Part shown: positions 1 through 8,507 of the stretch, in pieces
Layout: the number at the start of each line of letters is the position of its first letter
Position numbering within the stretch: the stretch's first letter is position 1
DNA from: Halanaerobiales bacterium
GTDB lineage: Bacteria; Bacillota; Halanaerobiia; Halanaerobiales; DTU029
NCBI GenBank assembly: GCA_022360715.1
Contig: JAKSCG010000150.1
Location: 1-64,000 of the forward strand
Direction of reading: 5' to 3'
Length of the DNA stretch: 64,000 bases
Translations under genes and position numbers: made by a program
The notes under the pieces: model-generated
What the model saw: the letters and a program-made list of their open reading frames with translations, nothing else
Told to the model about the DNA's origin: nothing
Databases searched by the model: none

Positions 1-785
1 ATATCTTCCGCTTTTTCCATAATCCCGTAATCGATCGAGACCGCTTTTAGCTGCTGAAACTCTTGAGCCATTACTTCTTTTTCTCTTGCGGTCCCCAGCA
101 CTTTCTTCACCTGCTCCAGGGAGGCGCTTAAATCCGGTAGATGAATCCGGAGCTGTTCAAAAATCGTATTTAATTGCCAGATAAACATCCCGCTATTCCA
201 GAGATAATGCCCGGCCTGGAGAAAGACCTCGGCTTTTTTCCGGTCAGGTTTTTCTTTAAAGGCCTTCACCCGGTAAATCTTATCATTATCAATTGTATGA
301 GTGCAGTCTCCATAATCAATATAACCATAACCGGTCTCCGGCTGGGTGGGAGTAATGCCTATTGTTAGGATATTTTTCCCAATGACAGCCGCCATCACGG
401 CCTTTTTTATTATTTCGATAAACCGCTCTGGGTCTTTAATCAGGTGATCAGCCGGCAAGACTACAACGAGCGCGCCGGGATACTTCCTTTCAATATATAA
501 AGATGTCAAGCCGATGGCCGGGGCTGTATCTTTTTGAGCCGGTTCAATAATAATATTCTCCGGTGGAATAGCCGGTAATTGCTCCCGGATCGGGTCCTTA
601 TAGCGATGATTGGTCGCTATAAAGATCTGTTCAGCCGGGATTAGTTTATTAATCCTCTCTACCGTCTGCTGTAACATTGTTTGCTGGTCATCAGTCAGTT
701 TTAAAAATTGTTTAGGCCGCTCTGTTCTGCTCAATGGCCAGAAACGTGTCCCCTGGCCCCCGGCCATAATCAAGGCAGTAATCAT
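1..785 (-). CDS. manC: Mannose-1-phosphate guanylyltransferase, 3' end beyond window
   Basis: Transfers GMP from GTP to mannose-1-phosphate, making GDP-mannose in the cytoplasm for polysaccharide synthesis. Only the first 261 residues are present; the gene runs off the left edge. The nucleotidyltransferase signature GGQGTRFWPLSR lies at residues 9-20, followed by RPKQF, and further on PADH (as in VLPADHLI), GYGYI and a KEKP motif, all typical of the ManC/RfbM family. The ATG at 785 has the ribosome-binding site AGGGTGA exactly 5 nt upstream. It is the last visible gene of the wza-wzz-cpsD-cpsB operon, 31 bp after cpsB, which fits supply of an activated sugar for the exported polymer. Whether the usual C-terminal cupin/isomerase domain is present cannot be seen. 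Confidence 0.93.
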   Translation of the reverse strand, partial: MITALIMAGGQGTRFWPLSRTERPKQFLKLTDDQQTMLQQTVERINKLIPAEQIFIATNHRYKDPIREQLPAIPPENIIIEPAQKDTAPAIGLTSLYIERKYPGALVVVLPADHLIKDPERFIEIIKKAVMAAVIGKNILTIGITPTQPETGYGYIDYGDCTHTIDNDKIYRVKAFKEKPDRKKAEVFLQAGHYLWNSGMFIWQLNTIFEQLRIHLPDLSASLEQVKKVLGTAREKEVMAQEFQQLKAVSIDYGIMEKAED

Positions 786-816
786 CAATCTCACCCTTTT
801 AGCTAATATACTTCCC

Positions 817-1587
817 TTATGAAAATAATCTCTTTATAAAACCCTTTTTCTCTCTATAGTATATGGGAGAACCTGACTTTAGATCAAGGTTATCGATCAC
901 ATTTTGTGCATTATCGGTAAACCTGGTTATTTCCCCGCCAATTAGTTCCCGCAACCGGACAAATGCCGGTTGTAAAGACTGTTTTCTTTGGCCGGTTGAA
1001 TGAACATCAGAACCCAACAGGTGGACCAGATTATGCTGCACCAGTATTTCTGCTGTCTGCTGCACGCGGAGACCAAAATCCCCCAGTAAACTTCCGGCAT
1101 TTAATTGGGCCAGCACCCCTTCTTTTACCCAGGAATAAAGGAGATTAGGGTCGGCCATAACATCCTGATAGCGCTCGGGATGAGCCAGTACCGGGATATA
1201 GCCCATTACTTTTAAATCATAAAGGACATTTTCGGTATAGTCAGGTATCTCTCTAAAAGATAACTCCAATAAAAGATACCGGCTGTGATTAATCGTACTG
1301 ATCAACCCCTGTTCCAGCAATCTGCCCAGTTCCGGGGTAATCAATACCTCTGCTCCGGGTAAAACCGTAAGCTCAATCCCTGCTTGAGTGATCGATGCCT
1401 GGAGTTCCCTGACCCTTTCTGCGGTCACTTCTGGGGTAAGACCGTAACCATCGGTCATCCAGTGGGGAGTAGCGACAATCTTTTCAATACCCTGTTCGGC
1501 CGACTGCCGGGCAATCCCCAGGGCTTCAGCTAAGTCTCCGGCCCCATCATCAACCCCGGGTAGGATATGGCTATGAAGATCGATCAT
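817..1587 (-). CDS. cpsB: PHP-type tyrosine-protein phosphatase (CpsB/CapC/YwqE family)
   Basis: Metal-dependent phosphatase that removes phosphate from the tyrosine tail of the neighbouring BY-kinase and so tunes polysaccharide chain synthesis. The 256-residue length is typical. The PHP-fold metal ligands are visible: HSH at residues 5-7, H42 in ATPHW, E80, H136 in LAHPERY, and D194/H196 in GSDVHS. The start ATG overlaps the stop of cpsD in an ATGA arrangement, so the two are translationally coupled. This phosphatase type belongs to Gram-positive-style capsule systems; Proteobacteria generally use a low-molecular-weight (Wzb) phosphatase instead. Assignment is by motif and context and is firm at family level. 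Confidence 0.93.
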   Translation of the reverse strand: MIDLHSHILPGVDDGAGDLAEALGIARQSAEQGIEKIVATPHWMTDGYGLTPEVTAERVRELQASITQAGIELTVLPGAEVLITPELGRLLEQGLISTINHSRYLLLELSFREIPDYTENVLYDLKVMGYIPVLAHPERYQDVMADPNLLYSWVKEGVLAQLNAGSLLGDFGLRVQQTAEILVQHNLVHLLGSDVHSTGQRKQSLQPAFVRLRELIGGEITRFTDNAQNVIDNLDLKSGSPIYYREKKGFIKRLFS

Positions 1588-2333
1588 GAGCGCCCGACCT
1601 TCCTTCCCTCACTATAGTAATGATAGTAATTATAGTTGCTTCGATTATTTTTAAGTGGATACCAGTTAAAGATTGTACCGATAATCCTGGCGTTTACCCG
1701 GTCCAGGTTCTCCCGGGTCTTGAGCAACATCTGCTGATGGGTGCGGTTGGAAGCAACGACCAGTACTACCCCATCTACTTTACTGCCCAGAATGACCGCA
1801 TCTGCCACCGGCATAACCGGGGGGGCATCGATTAATACCAGATCGACTTTCCGGCTGGCTGCTTCCAGCAAATTTTCCATCCGCTTCGATGATAACAGTT
1901 CTGACGGATTAGGGGGAATTACCCCGGTACTTAACAGGGAAACCCCTTCAATCCCCGTCTCTCTCAGTTCATCTTCCAGACTATCTTCTCCGGTCAGGAT
2001 ATTGCTTAACCCGGAAAAATTAGTCAGATCAAAAAATTTATGCTGCATTGGCTTGCGCAGATCAGCATCAATGATCATGACTCTTTTTCCACCCTGAGCG
2101 ATCGATATCGCCAGGTTAACCAGTGTCATCGATTTCCCTTCCGCTGCCCCACTACTGGTAATAAGCAGAGTTTGCAAAGGACGGTCAGGACTGATAAAAC
2201 TCAGATTGGTCCTGATACCCCGATAGGCTTCAGCCACCGGAGATTTGGGGTTAAGATGGACAATCAAATCATCCCGCCTGCTCTTTAAAATCTGCCGGTT
2301 TAGCCCTTTATTTTTCTTAAAAATTTTAAACAT
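1584..2333 (-). CDS. cpsD: Bacterial tyrosine kinase (CpsD/CapB family)
   Basis: Cytoplasmic autophosphorylating tyrosine kinase that works with the Wzz-type membrane activator to control polymer length. Walker A (SGAAEGKS) is near residues 61-68 and the Walker A' motif IIDADLRKP near 87-95. The C-terminus carries the expected tyrosine cluster, with Tyr at about 234, 236, 237, 239 and 240. I chose the ATG at 2333, giving MFKIFKKNK as in relatives, because GGAAAGG lies 9 nt upstream; an in-frame GTG at 2357 would add eight residues. It overlaps the end of wzz by a few bases. The kinase is separate from its membrane activator, as in Firmicutes, rather than fused as in proteobacterial Wzc. Confidence 0.93.
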   Translation of the reverse strand: MFKIFKKNKGLNRQILKSRRDDLIVHLNPKSPVAEAYRGIRTNLSFISPDRPLQTLLITSSGAAEGKSMTLVNLAISIAQGGKRVMIIDADLRKPMQHKFFDLTNFSGLSNILTGEDSLEDELRETGIEGVSLLSTGVIPPNPSELLSSKRMENLLEAASRKVDLVLIDAPPVMPVADAVILGSKVDGVVLVVASNRTHQQMLLKTRENLDRVNARIIGTIFNWYPLKNNRSNYNYYHYYSEGRKVGRS

Positions 2334-3810
2334 CGAGCTCAGCCTTTCCGTATCCACCGGAATACCCGATACTATGTAGATCAGGGATAACCCCCAGTAC
2401 CGGTAATCCGGTTAACCTTTCGATATCTTTTTCTTCCCGGACGGTATTATCCAGGTATTCCAGTAAGAAGATGAGCATAACTGCCAGGAAGAAGGCCAGG
2501 AAAACGGCAATAATCACATTTAGCCTAACCTGGGGTTTAATCGCATCTTCTGCTACTATTGCCGGATCGACAACAAAAACATCGGAAGACTGCATTGCTT
2601 TCTGGATCTTCAGCTCTTCCCTCTTCTCCATCAACATTAGATAAATATTCTCTTCCACCCTGAGCTCACGTTGCAGGCGGGCCAGATTTAATTCCTTCTC
2701 CGGTAGGATTTTTAGGTCCTGCTCCCACTTAGCCACCTGCTGCTCATAAGTATTAAGGCTCACTTCCGTAGTCAGAATTACTGTCTGTAAATTGATCATC
2801 TGCTCCTGCAAACGATGATAGAGCGGATTAATGCTTTCGGTCCGGGAACTAATGATCTCCTCAACAGTCCGGGAAAGTAGTTTTTTGGTCACAGTTATTT
2901 TTTCTTTTATTTCCAAAACCCTGGGGTGTTGGTCGGTATAGATCTCTTGTAACCCGGCCAGTTCAATTTCCAGCTCGGTTAGTTGCTTTTTATATTCAGT
3001 TATCTCCGGGTTTTGGCTGATCGTGCGGGCGGAAATGATCTCCCGCTCTTCCCGGGCCAGCTTTTTTTCCAGCTGCCGGAGACTTAGACGGGCCTGCTCA
3101 AGTTCTAAGCCGGCCCTGGCTCGATCTGTTTCCAGTTCGGTCAACCGGTCCAGTAGTTGTTTACCATGTTCTTCCGGGATAACCACTCCGTGTTCATTTT
3201 GATAGGCTAAAAGCCTATTTTCCAGTGCAGAAAGGTTAGCCTCAACACTGTTTAATTGTTCAGTAATAAATTCAGCGGCATTAGCTAAATCAGACCGGTT
3301 CAAGTGGAGGTTGTCTTCGGCAAAGACTGTAACCAGTTTATTGGTAAGATCACGGGCTTTTTCCGGGTCAGGATAGTTGACCGTGATTTTAATTAAATTG
3401 TTATCACCGGCAATAGCGATATTGATATTTTCCCTTATACTATTAGGATCAATCAGTTCCCCACTCTCCGGATCCCGCAAGTCCAGTTCAGCAATTACCC
3501 TGGTCAAGACCCTTCGACTCTTCAACATCTCGGTATAGAGAACCACCTTATTTCCCCTACCGGTAAAGAGAGGGAACTGTTCGCTGAAAATATTACCCAT
3601 CCCCGAATCCGCTTTAACCATTACCAGGGTTGAAGACTGGTAGATCCTTGTCATCTGCTGGCTGACCAGGAAACCGGCTAAAGCAGCAATTAAGACCAGC
3701 CCGATAATCAACCATTTTCTCTGCCAGAGGAGTGCAATATATTCCCTGAGATCAATTTCGGTGATATCTCCTTCCATATCCGGAGCCATCCCCGATGCTG
3801 GATTTGCCAT
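2326..3810 (-). CDS. Wzz/GumC-family chain-length determinant
   Basis: Membrane co-polymerase that sets polysaccharide chain length and activates the tyrosine kinase. About 494 residues: a Wzz domain with a first membrane helix near residues 32-50, a long periplasmic stretch rich in coiled coil (about 165-390), a GNVR-like region, and a second membrane helix near 430-451 followed by a short cytoplasmic tail. The length and long coiled coil are those of GumC/Wzc-type co-polymerases, not the short CpsC type, but the kinase domain is absent and is supplied by the next gene. The ATG at 3810 follows an AAGGGGGAGG ribosome-binding site; an in-frame TTG at 3828 has none. Confidence 0.9.
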   Translation of the reverse strand: MANPASGMAPDMEGDITEIDLREYIALLWQRKWLIIGLVLIAALAGFLVSQQMTRIYQSSTLVMVKADSGMGNIFSEQFPLFTGRGNKVVLYTEMLKSRRVLTRVIAELDLRDPESGELIDPNSIRENINIAIAGDNNLIKITVNYPDPEKARDLTNKLVTVFAEDNLHLNRSDLANAAEFITEQLNSVEANLSALENRLLAYQNEHGVVIPEEHGKQLLDRLTELETDRARAGLELEQARLSLRQLEKKLAREEREIISARTISQNPEITEYKKQLTELEIELAGLQEIYTDQHPRVLEIKEKITVTKKLLSRTVEEIISSRTESINPLYHRLQEQMINLQTVILTTEVSLNTYEQQVAKWEQDLKILPEKELNLARLQRELRVEENIYLMLMEKREELKIQKAMQSSDVFVVDPAIVAEDAIKPQVRLNVIIAVFLAFFLAVMLIFLLEYLDNTVREEKDIERLTGLPVLGVIPDLHSIGYSGGYGKAELDV

Positions 3811-3821
3811 CTTCCTCCCCC

Positions 3822-5183
3822 TTACCAATCAATTTCCAGAAAATCTTTAATCAATTTAAATCCGGCGACAAAGGAAAAGACTTGTGGCCAGTTGATTCCC
3901 TTTTCTTCTTCAATCCGGACTGTATCCCCCGGCTGTAGTAGCGGATTAGATCCTGTCCCATCCTCAAAATAACTCTGTAGATTAACCTCGGTTGTCGTCC
4001 CATCCGGGCGGATGATCCTGACCCTTTCCAGGTCACCCCGTTCCTTTTCATTACCGGCCCGGGCCAGTAACTCGCTCAATTCCAGTTCACGGTGCCAGAG
4101 ATAGGTACCGGGTCGGTTTACTTTCCCCAGTACGGTCACTTCTAAATCGCCTTTGGGGATGTAGACAGTATCGCCCGGTTGCAGGGATGGATTGTTGACC
4201 TCTACACCATCGTCAAAATAACTATTCAGATTTATAATCTCCTGTCTACTATCAGCAGTGACAATCTTTACTCTGGCGATATCCCCATAGCTAGTCTGAT
4301 TACCGGCTTCAGCCAGTAAACCGGCTAATTTCATTCCCTGCTGCCAGGGGTAACTCCCGGGTCGATTTACCTCCCCCTGAATAAAGACTTGATCGTTGGC
4401 TTTCGGGATATAAACAGTATCCCCATCTTTTAATCGTGGTTTCTCCCGGCTCCCCGCCAAAATCGCCTGGATGTTATACTGTTCAATCTGTCGTTCAGTT
4501 TGATATTCGAGCTGCTGTCCGGCCATTTCGGTAAAACCGCCGGCTAAAGCGATCAAATCGGTCAGCTCTAAACCCTTTTCCAGATGATAGCGACCCGGCT
4601 GTCTAACCTGACCGAATATAGTTACCTCAATCGTTGATTCCGGGATAAAGATTACATCTCCATCATTAAGCAGGTAATTATCTGCCGGGGTTTCGCCGCT
4701 CAATACTTTCTCCAGGTTAAGCGAAAAAGACTGTCCGCCCCGGGTTAATTTTACCGCCGAGAGCTCAGCCTGCTCAGTTGCCCCTCCACTTAATGAAAGG
4801 ACATCAATTACCCTTTTACCTTCTTTTAAACGAAATGTACCCGGGTCTTTGACCGCACCCATCACCATAATATTTAATTGATAATAACTCTGCAAATTGA
4901 TATTGATTAGCGGGTTTTTTATGTATTTACTCAGTTTAGTCTGGAGCAATTCGGTCAGTTCTTCGATGGTCAGGCCCGCTGCTTGCAGGCTGCCGATCAA
5001 AGGAAAGCTGATCTTCCCATCCGGATCTACCACTGCTGTCTGCTGTAAGTCATCATGACCCCAGACTGAAATATAGAGCTGATCATCAGCATGTAAGCGG
5101 TATTGCCCGGCCCCGGCTAAATTACTGATTAATAATATAAAAATAAAAAGGAATAATCCGACTAGTCTATCCTTGAATAGCAT
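3822..5183 (-). CDS. Wza-like polysaccharide export protein with four SLBB domains
   Basis: Predicted secreted or outer-membrane channel component for exopolysaccharide export. A signal peptide or membrane anchor spans about residues 5-26. It is followed by a Poly_export domain (about 28-100) and four SLBB repeats (about 106-180, 187-260, 267-342, 350-424), each with a G-x-V-x-x-P-G-x-Y/F core. The last 22 residues (about 430-451) are a hydrophobic, amphipathic stretch resembling the C-terminal helix that forms the outer-membrane pore in Wza. No lipobox cysteine is visible, unlike E. coli Wza. First gene of the operon; GGAG lies 4 nt before the ATG. Its presence next to Firmicute-type CpsB/CpsD is one reason to suspect a diderm host. 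Confidence 0.9.
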   Translation of the reverse strand: MLFKDRLVGLFLFIFILLISNLAGAGQYRLHADDQLYISVWGHDDLQQTAVVDPDGKISFPLIGSLQAAGLTIEELTELLQTKLSKYIKNPLININLQSYYQLNIMVMGAVKDPGTFRLKEGKRVIDVLSLSGGATEQAELSAVKLTRGGQSFSLNLEKVLSGETPADNYLLNDGDVIFIPESTIEVTIFGQVRQPGRYHLEKGLELTDLIALAGGFTEMAGQQLEYQTERQIEQYNIQAILAGSREKPRLKDGDTVYIPKANDQVFIQGEVNRPGSYPWQQGMKLAGLLAEAGNQTSYGDIARVKIVTADSRQEIINLNSYFDDGVEVNNPSLQPGDTVYIPKGDLEVTVLGKVNRPGTYLWHRELELSELLARAGNEKERGDLERVRIIRPDGTTTEVNLQSYFEDGTGSNPLLQPGDTVRIEEEKGINWPQVFSFVAGFKLIKDFLEIDW

Positions 5184-5420
5184 AAAACTCCGGTTAAAAC
5201 CCCGGTTGTGGTTAGGATTTTTATTCCCGGATTCCCCCCTTTCTTTAATTTATAAAAAAAATTTTATAAAAATTTATTTTAACATTAACTAAACCTTTAG
5301 ATATTATTGTATCATAATTCGACGAAAACAGTAATTTCCCTTTAATTTTTAATATAATTTTAACATTGTATTTTATGGTATTTTTATACCTTATTACATT
5401 ATAAGACTAAATTATATATA
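5184..5420. other. AT-rich leader region of the polysaccharide operon
   Basis: No gene seen. The stretch next to wza contains two similar CCGGTT-bearing segments (about 5190-5209), then becomes very AT-rich. It should hold the minus-strand promoter of the wza operon, but I see no convincing -35/-10 pair. Confidence 0.4.
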
Positions 5421-5553
5421 TTTCAAGCAATAAAAACAGAAGTACAAGCTTTTTCTGCATGCTGTTACAACCGTTGATCAAGTTGCTAAGTTAATTCGCG
5501 AAAACAAAAGTAGTTTTAGCCTAACTTTCAATCATTAACAATTCCATAGTAAA
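5421..5553 (+). pseudogene. Relic of a deoR-like regulator (internal fragment)
   Basis: This stretch aligns base by base with the intact regulator at about 6247-6379 (its middle, ligand-binding part). For example, ACAACCGTT, GTTAATTCGCGAAAAC and AATTCCAT are shared in the same order. Substitutions and in-frame stops show it is dead. The match breaks abruptly near 5553, where sequence matching the FGGY kinase gene begins. It is the remains of a second copy of the operon that now starts at 5987. Confidence 0.8.
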
Positions 5554-5645
5554 TATTTTAAAAGTGAATTTAGTTCTAATGGACTATCGGGAAACGGCAG
5601 TTCTGGGAGCGGCCCTGCTGGTTGGGATTAATGCCGGTATACAAA
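5554..5645 (+). pseudogene. Relic of the FGGY kinase gene (C-terminal fragment)
   Basis: Closely matches about 12953-13034 of the intact kinase gene downstream; GGGATTAATGCCGG and the segment around CTGGGAGC are nearly identical in both. After the GINAG codons the relic jumps directly to the kinase stop region, so about 160 bp present in the intact copy have been lost here as well. Together with the adjoining deoR relic it shows a duplicated operon collapsed by at least two deletions. Confidence 0.8.
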
Positions 5646-5710
5646 CAAATAATAATTCTCAATAGTTCCCATTTAGCGTTATTATACTTCTTGATTCACT
5701 AATCGCACAT
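5646..5710 (+). repeat. Left copy of the kinase 3' flanking block
   Basis: About 65 bp nearly identical to 13194-13260: the kinase stop codon and the non-coding flank with AATTCTCAATAGTTCCCATT and GATTCACTAATCGC. The two copies differ by a few substitutions and a small indel. Both stop matching at the same base, after CAT; the left copy continues into a transposase-like relic, the right copy into an antitoxin relic. Confidence 0.85.
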
Positions 5711-5857
5711 TATATCGTTGAGATTGGCTTGAACCACAAATACTCGATTGATAAAATCCTTAATTCATTACGCTCAGTATCATGTAGTCACATTAATGCC
5801 AACCACTATCTCTTTGATTATGCCGATGAGGTATCATGTAACCAAAAATATATGTAA
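5711..5857 (+). pseudogene. Possible transposase C-terminal relic (IS1634/IS4-like)
   Basis: An open frame of 48 codons without a start ends in TAA at 5855-5857. It reads VEIGLNHKYSIDKILNSL, then SHINANHYLFDYADEV. The spacing of the KYS-x-x-KIL helix and the following FDYADEV stretch recalls the C-terminus of IS1634/IS4-type transposases, but this is memory-based and unverified. It begins exactly where the duplicated block ends. No inverted-repeat ends or other element parts were found nearby. Confidence 0.4.
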
Positions 5858-5936
5858 AATAAAAAACTATATAATTGTTCATTTATGATCGTTTATACCC
5901 TATAAAAAACATAATATTAGATAAAACAAAAATAAT

Positions 5937-5965
5937 TTGACAAAATAGATCAACTATAGTACAAT
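5937..5965 (+). promoter_or_regulatory. Sigma-A-type promoter of the deoR/TRAP locus
   Basis: TTGACA at 5937-5942 and TACAAT at 5960-5965 are separated by exactly 17 bp. The expected transcription start (about 5972) falls on the GGAGG of deoR, so the mRNA leader would be very short. Confidence 0.75.
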
Positions 5966-5986
5966 AGTAATGGAGGAATGATCAAT

Positions 5987-6763
5987 ATGTTAAAGGAAGA
6001 AAGAAAAGCGGTCATCAAAAAACATCTGGAAGAAAATAAAATTGTTAAGACTTCTGACCTCAGTCTTCGGCTTAATGTTTCTGAAGCAACAGTGCGAAGA
6101 TATCTAAAAGAACTAGAGGAAGAAAAAAACATAACCAGAGTTCATGGGGGGGCTACTCTGGGCGGTAGTGCATCCCCACAACCTTCATATGATGTCAGGA
6201 AGGAAAAACACTTAAAAGAAAAACAAATGATCGCCAAGCTGGCCTTTAGTTTTATTAAAAATGAAGAAGTCATTTTTCTGGATGCCGGTACAACCGTTTA
6301 TCAAATTGCGGAGTTAATTCGCGAAAACGAAAGTGATTTTAGCCAACTTTCCGTCATTACCAATTCCATCGTCAATGCCTATACGCTCAGCAGTTCAGGA
6401 GTAAACCTTAAGGTATTGGGCGGTGATCTGAGAAAAGATACTCTGGCCCTGGTTGGTCGGGAAACAGAAAATGCTTTAAACCAACTCTGGGTCAATAAAT
6501 TATTTTTAGCGGCCAGTGGGGTTAATCTGGAGCATGGGATTACCAGTACCGATATATTCCAGGCCGATTTAAAAAATAAATTAATACAAATTGCTCAAGA
6601 AGTAATTTTAGTAGTTGATTCCAGTAAATTAAACAAAATGGCTTTAAATAGAGTGGCCAATATAGATATTATCGATATCTTAATTACTGACGATCAAGCC
6701 GACCAGGAATTTTTAGCAAAAATTAAAAAAAATGATATTAAAGTATACATAGCCGAGAAATAA
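5987..6763 (+). CDS. DeoR/GlpR-family transcriptional regulator
   Basis: Sugar-phosphate-responsive repressor, probably of the TRAP/aldolase operon that follows. The N-terminal winged helix (about residues 1-55) contains LRLNVSEATVRRYLKEL and the family's typical RVHGGA hinge. The C-terminal DeoR sensor domain carries the FLDAGTTVYQIA segment, the GG-x-LR region and a VDSSK motif near the end. I take the ATG at 5987: GGAGG at 5972-5976 is 10 nt upstream of it but only 1 nt from the in-frame ATG at 5978. A fragment of a second copy of this gene lies upstream at 5421-5553. The effector is unknown; a phosphorylated intermediate of the downstream pathway is the usual case for the family. Confidence 0.9.
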   Translation: MLKEERKAVIKKHLEENKIVKTSDLSLRLNVSEATVRRYLKELEEEKNITRVHGGATLGGSASPQPSYDVRKEKHLKEKQMIAKLAFSFIKNEEVIFLDAGTTVYQIAELIRENESDFSQLSVITNSIVNAYTLSSSGVNLKVLGGDLRKDTLALVGRETENALNQLWVNKLFLAASGVNLEHGITSTDIFQADLKNKLIQIAQEVILVVDSSKLNKMALNRVANIDIIDILITDDQADQEFLAKIKKNDIKVYIAEK

Positions 6764-6980
6764 GATGAGTCACTCTATTTAATTAGATAATTATTGGGGA
6801 AAGGTGGTGATTTATTGATGGTTTAGCTAGAGATTTCTTTCATATCCTGTCATGCGGCTTAAAACAATACCCCCCTGGCAATTTGTCTGTGGCTCAGTCA
6901 AATTTTATTAACCAAGGAGGTACACTTAATTCTACCGAAATTTAATTGATTTTGCAAGCAAGTAAGGAGGATAATAAATA
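6764..6980 (+). other. Gap between deoR and dctP
   Basis: About 217 bp without a gene. It contains two ribosome-binding-site-like sequences that lead nowhere: AAAGGTGGTGA before a two-codon ATG GTT TAG, and AAGGAGGT without a start codon. They look like leftovers of decayed reading frames. A promoter for dctP could be here but I see no strong -35/-10 pair. Confidence 0.4.
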
Positions 6981-7967
6981 ATGAGAAAAGTCAGTATCTT
7001 TTTTAGCCTGTGTTTGTTTTGCTTATTAGTCAGTTTATCCGTTCAAGCCATTAATTTAAATATTGCTACCCCTGACCCGCAGAGCTCACCAATTACTCTA
7101 GCTGCCCAGGAACTAGGGAGATTAATTGAAGAAAAAACAAATGGTGAGATTACGGTTAAGGTCTTTCCTGATGGGGTTTTATTTGGCGGAAGTCCTTCCA
7201 ATGTTGTTAAACAACTGGGTAGTGGTTCGATTGATATGTTGACACTATCAACATCTCTTTATGCGTCATTTGAGCCCAAGTTTACCGCGATTAGTGTCCC
7301 ATATATGTTTAAAGACTTAAATCAATTGGTTAATTATCTGGACGATGAACCCGGTCAGATTTTAGCGGCTTCTTTAGACCGACTGGGGATCAAGGTTGTT
7401 GGTTATTGGACCAGACCTCCGCGTCATCTGACCAACTCCAAAAAAGCAGTAGCTAAGGTAAGTGATTTTGAAGACTTAAAATTACGGGTCCCTAACTCGC
7501 CCCTTTGGGTTAAATTTTTCTCAGCCCTGGGAGCTAAACCAGTCCCGATGGATTTTAGTGAGGTTTATAATGCCCTGCAATTAAAGGTTATTGATGGTCA
7601 GGAAAACCCCTTGGGGGTTCCGGTCAGTGCCAAATTCTATGAAGTACAGAATTACTTATCCCTAACCGGCCATATTTTGGATGCCTGGGTAGTAGGCATC
7701 AATCAGCAGAAATGGAATTCACTATCGGCGCAACATAAAAAAGCAATTACAGAAGCAGTCAACGAAGCCAGGGAATGGAAGCTTGCTTATGATGCCGACA
7801 ATAAGCAAAAATTTATTAACATACTCAAAGACAACGGGATGGAGGTTTCAGCCCTTTCGGAACAAAACCTTGCACAGATCAGAGAAGTCGCTAAATCAGT
7901 CTATCCTGAATTTAGAGAACTGGTCGGGGGAGATTTCTTCGATCGGACCCTGAAATTTGTCCAATAA
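6981..7967 (+). CDS. dctP: TRAP transporter substrate-binding protein (DctP family)
   Basis: Extracytoplasmic solute receptor of a tripartite ATP-independent periplasmic transporter; such systems usually import carboxylates or sulfonates by using an ion gradient. The signal peptide covers residues 1-23, ending VQA. The mature protein shows the family features: an early ATPDPQSSP strand, a long first lobe, and the PNSPLWVKFFSALGAKPVPM segment containing the conserved region that usually supplies the arginine which binds the substrate carboxylate (LRVPN). The 328-residue length is typical. AAGGAGG lies 10 nt before the ATG. It is followed by a hairpin and then dctQ and dctM. Substrate unknown. 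Confidence 0.93.
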   Translation: MRKVSIFFSLCLFCLLVSLSVQAINLNIATPDPQSSPITLAAQELGRLIEEKTNGEITVKVFPDGVLFGGSPSNVVKQLGSGSIDMLTLSTSLYASFEPKFTAISVPYMFKDLNQLVNYLDDEPGQILAASLDRLGIKVVGYWTRPPRHLTNSKKAVAKVSDFEDLKLRVPNSPLWVKFFSALGAKPVPMDFSEVYNALQLKVIDGQENPLGVPVSAKFYEVQNYLSLTGHILDAWVVGINQQKWNSLSAQHKKAITEAVNEAREWKLAYDADNKQKFINILKDNGMEVSALSEQNLAQIREVAKSVYPEFRELVGGDFFDRTLKFVQ

Positions 7968-7982
7968 ATTGTTAAGGATTAC

Positions 7983-8006
7983 GCCTCGGTTAGTAATAGC
8001 CGGGGC
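7983..8006 (+). other. Hairpin between dctP and dctQ
   Basis: GCCTCGG (7983-7989) can pair with CCGGGGC (8000-8006), a 7-bp stem with one G-U pair, 15 nt after the dctP stop. No T-run follows. It probably slows 3' decay of the dctP part of the mRNA or attenuates read-through, as with the ABC binding-protein genes in this window. Confidence 0.5.
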
Positions 8007-8039
8007 TAAGCCATCAATCGAGTGAAGGGAAGGATTTAT

Positions 8040-8507
8040 GTGAAGAAGATAAGGGACTGCTTAGATCGATTCCTCCGCTTTTCTCTGATAATTGGTATTT
8101 TAGCGATGGTAGTGCTTATTTTACTTCAAGTAGCAGTGAGATTGTTGGGAATCACGGCTGCCTGGACCGAAGAATTAACCCGGTACATCTTTATCTGGAT
8201 TACCTTTTTGGGGATCAGTAGTGGTTTCCGTGATCGAGAACATACTCGGTTAACATTACTTACCCGTAAGCTAAACAAACGGGTCGAACTGGGGATTAAT
8301 TTAATCGGTAATTTGGTCTTTTTAATAGCAATGACCTATCTGGGCTCAAAGTTCTTATATCAGACCTATCTGTCCCGGGAAATTGCCTATTCCATTCAGA
8401 TTCCGATCTATTTGATCGCTCTATCGGTACCACTCTCATTTCTATTAAGTATCATCGGTTTAATCATTAGCAATTTGTATGAGTCAAGGGAGGAGGAAAG
8501 CGGTTGA
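8040..8507 (+). CDS. dctQ: TRAP transporter small permease (DctQ family)
   Basis: Four-helix small membrane subunit that couples the binding protein to the large permease. Hydrophobic segments lie near residues 12-34, 45-60, 83-103 and 122-146. The WTEELTRYIFIWITFLG segment with its downstream GFRDREHTRL is the family hallmark. I prefer the GTG at 8040, with AGGGAAGGA 5 nt upstream, over an in-frame GTG at 8022 that has no ribosome-binding site. The stop overlaps the TTG start of dctM. Confidence 0.9.
   Translation: MKKIRDCLDRFLRFSLIIGILAMVVLILLQVAVRLLGITAAWTEELTRYIFIWITFLGISSGFRDREHTRLTLLTRKLNKRVELGINLIGNLVFLIAMTYLGSKFLYQTYLSREIAYSIQIPIYLIALSVPLSFLLSIIGLIISNLYESREEESG

Noticed and set aside
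5978-5986. Upstream ATG of the deoR gene as start
   Set aside because: It is only 1 nt from the GGAGG sequence; the ATG at 5987 has workable spacing.
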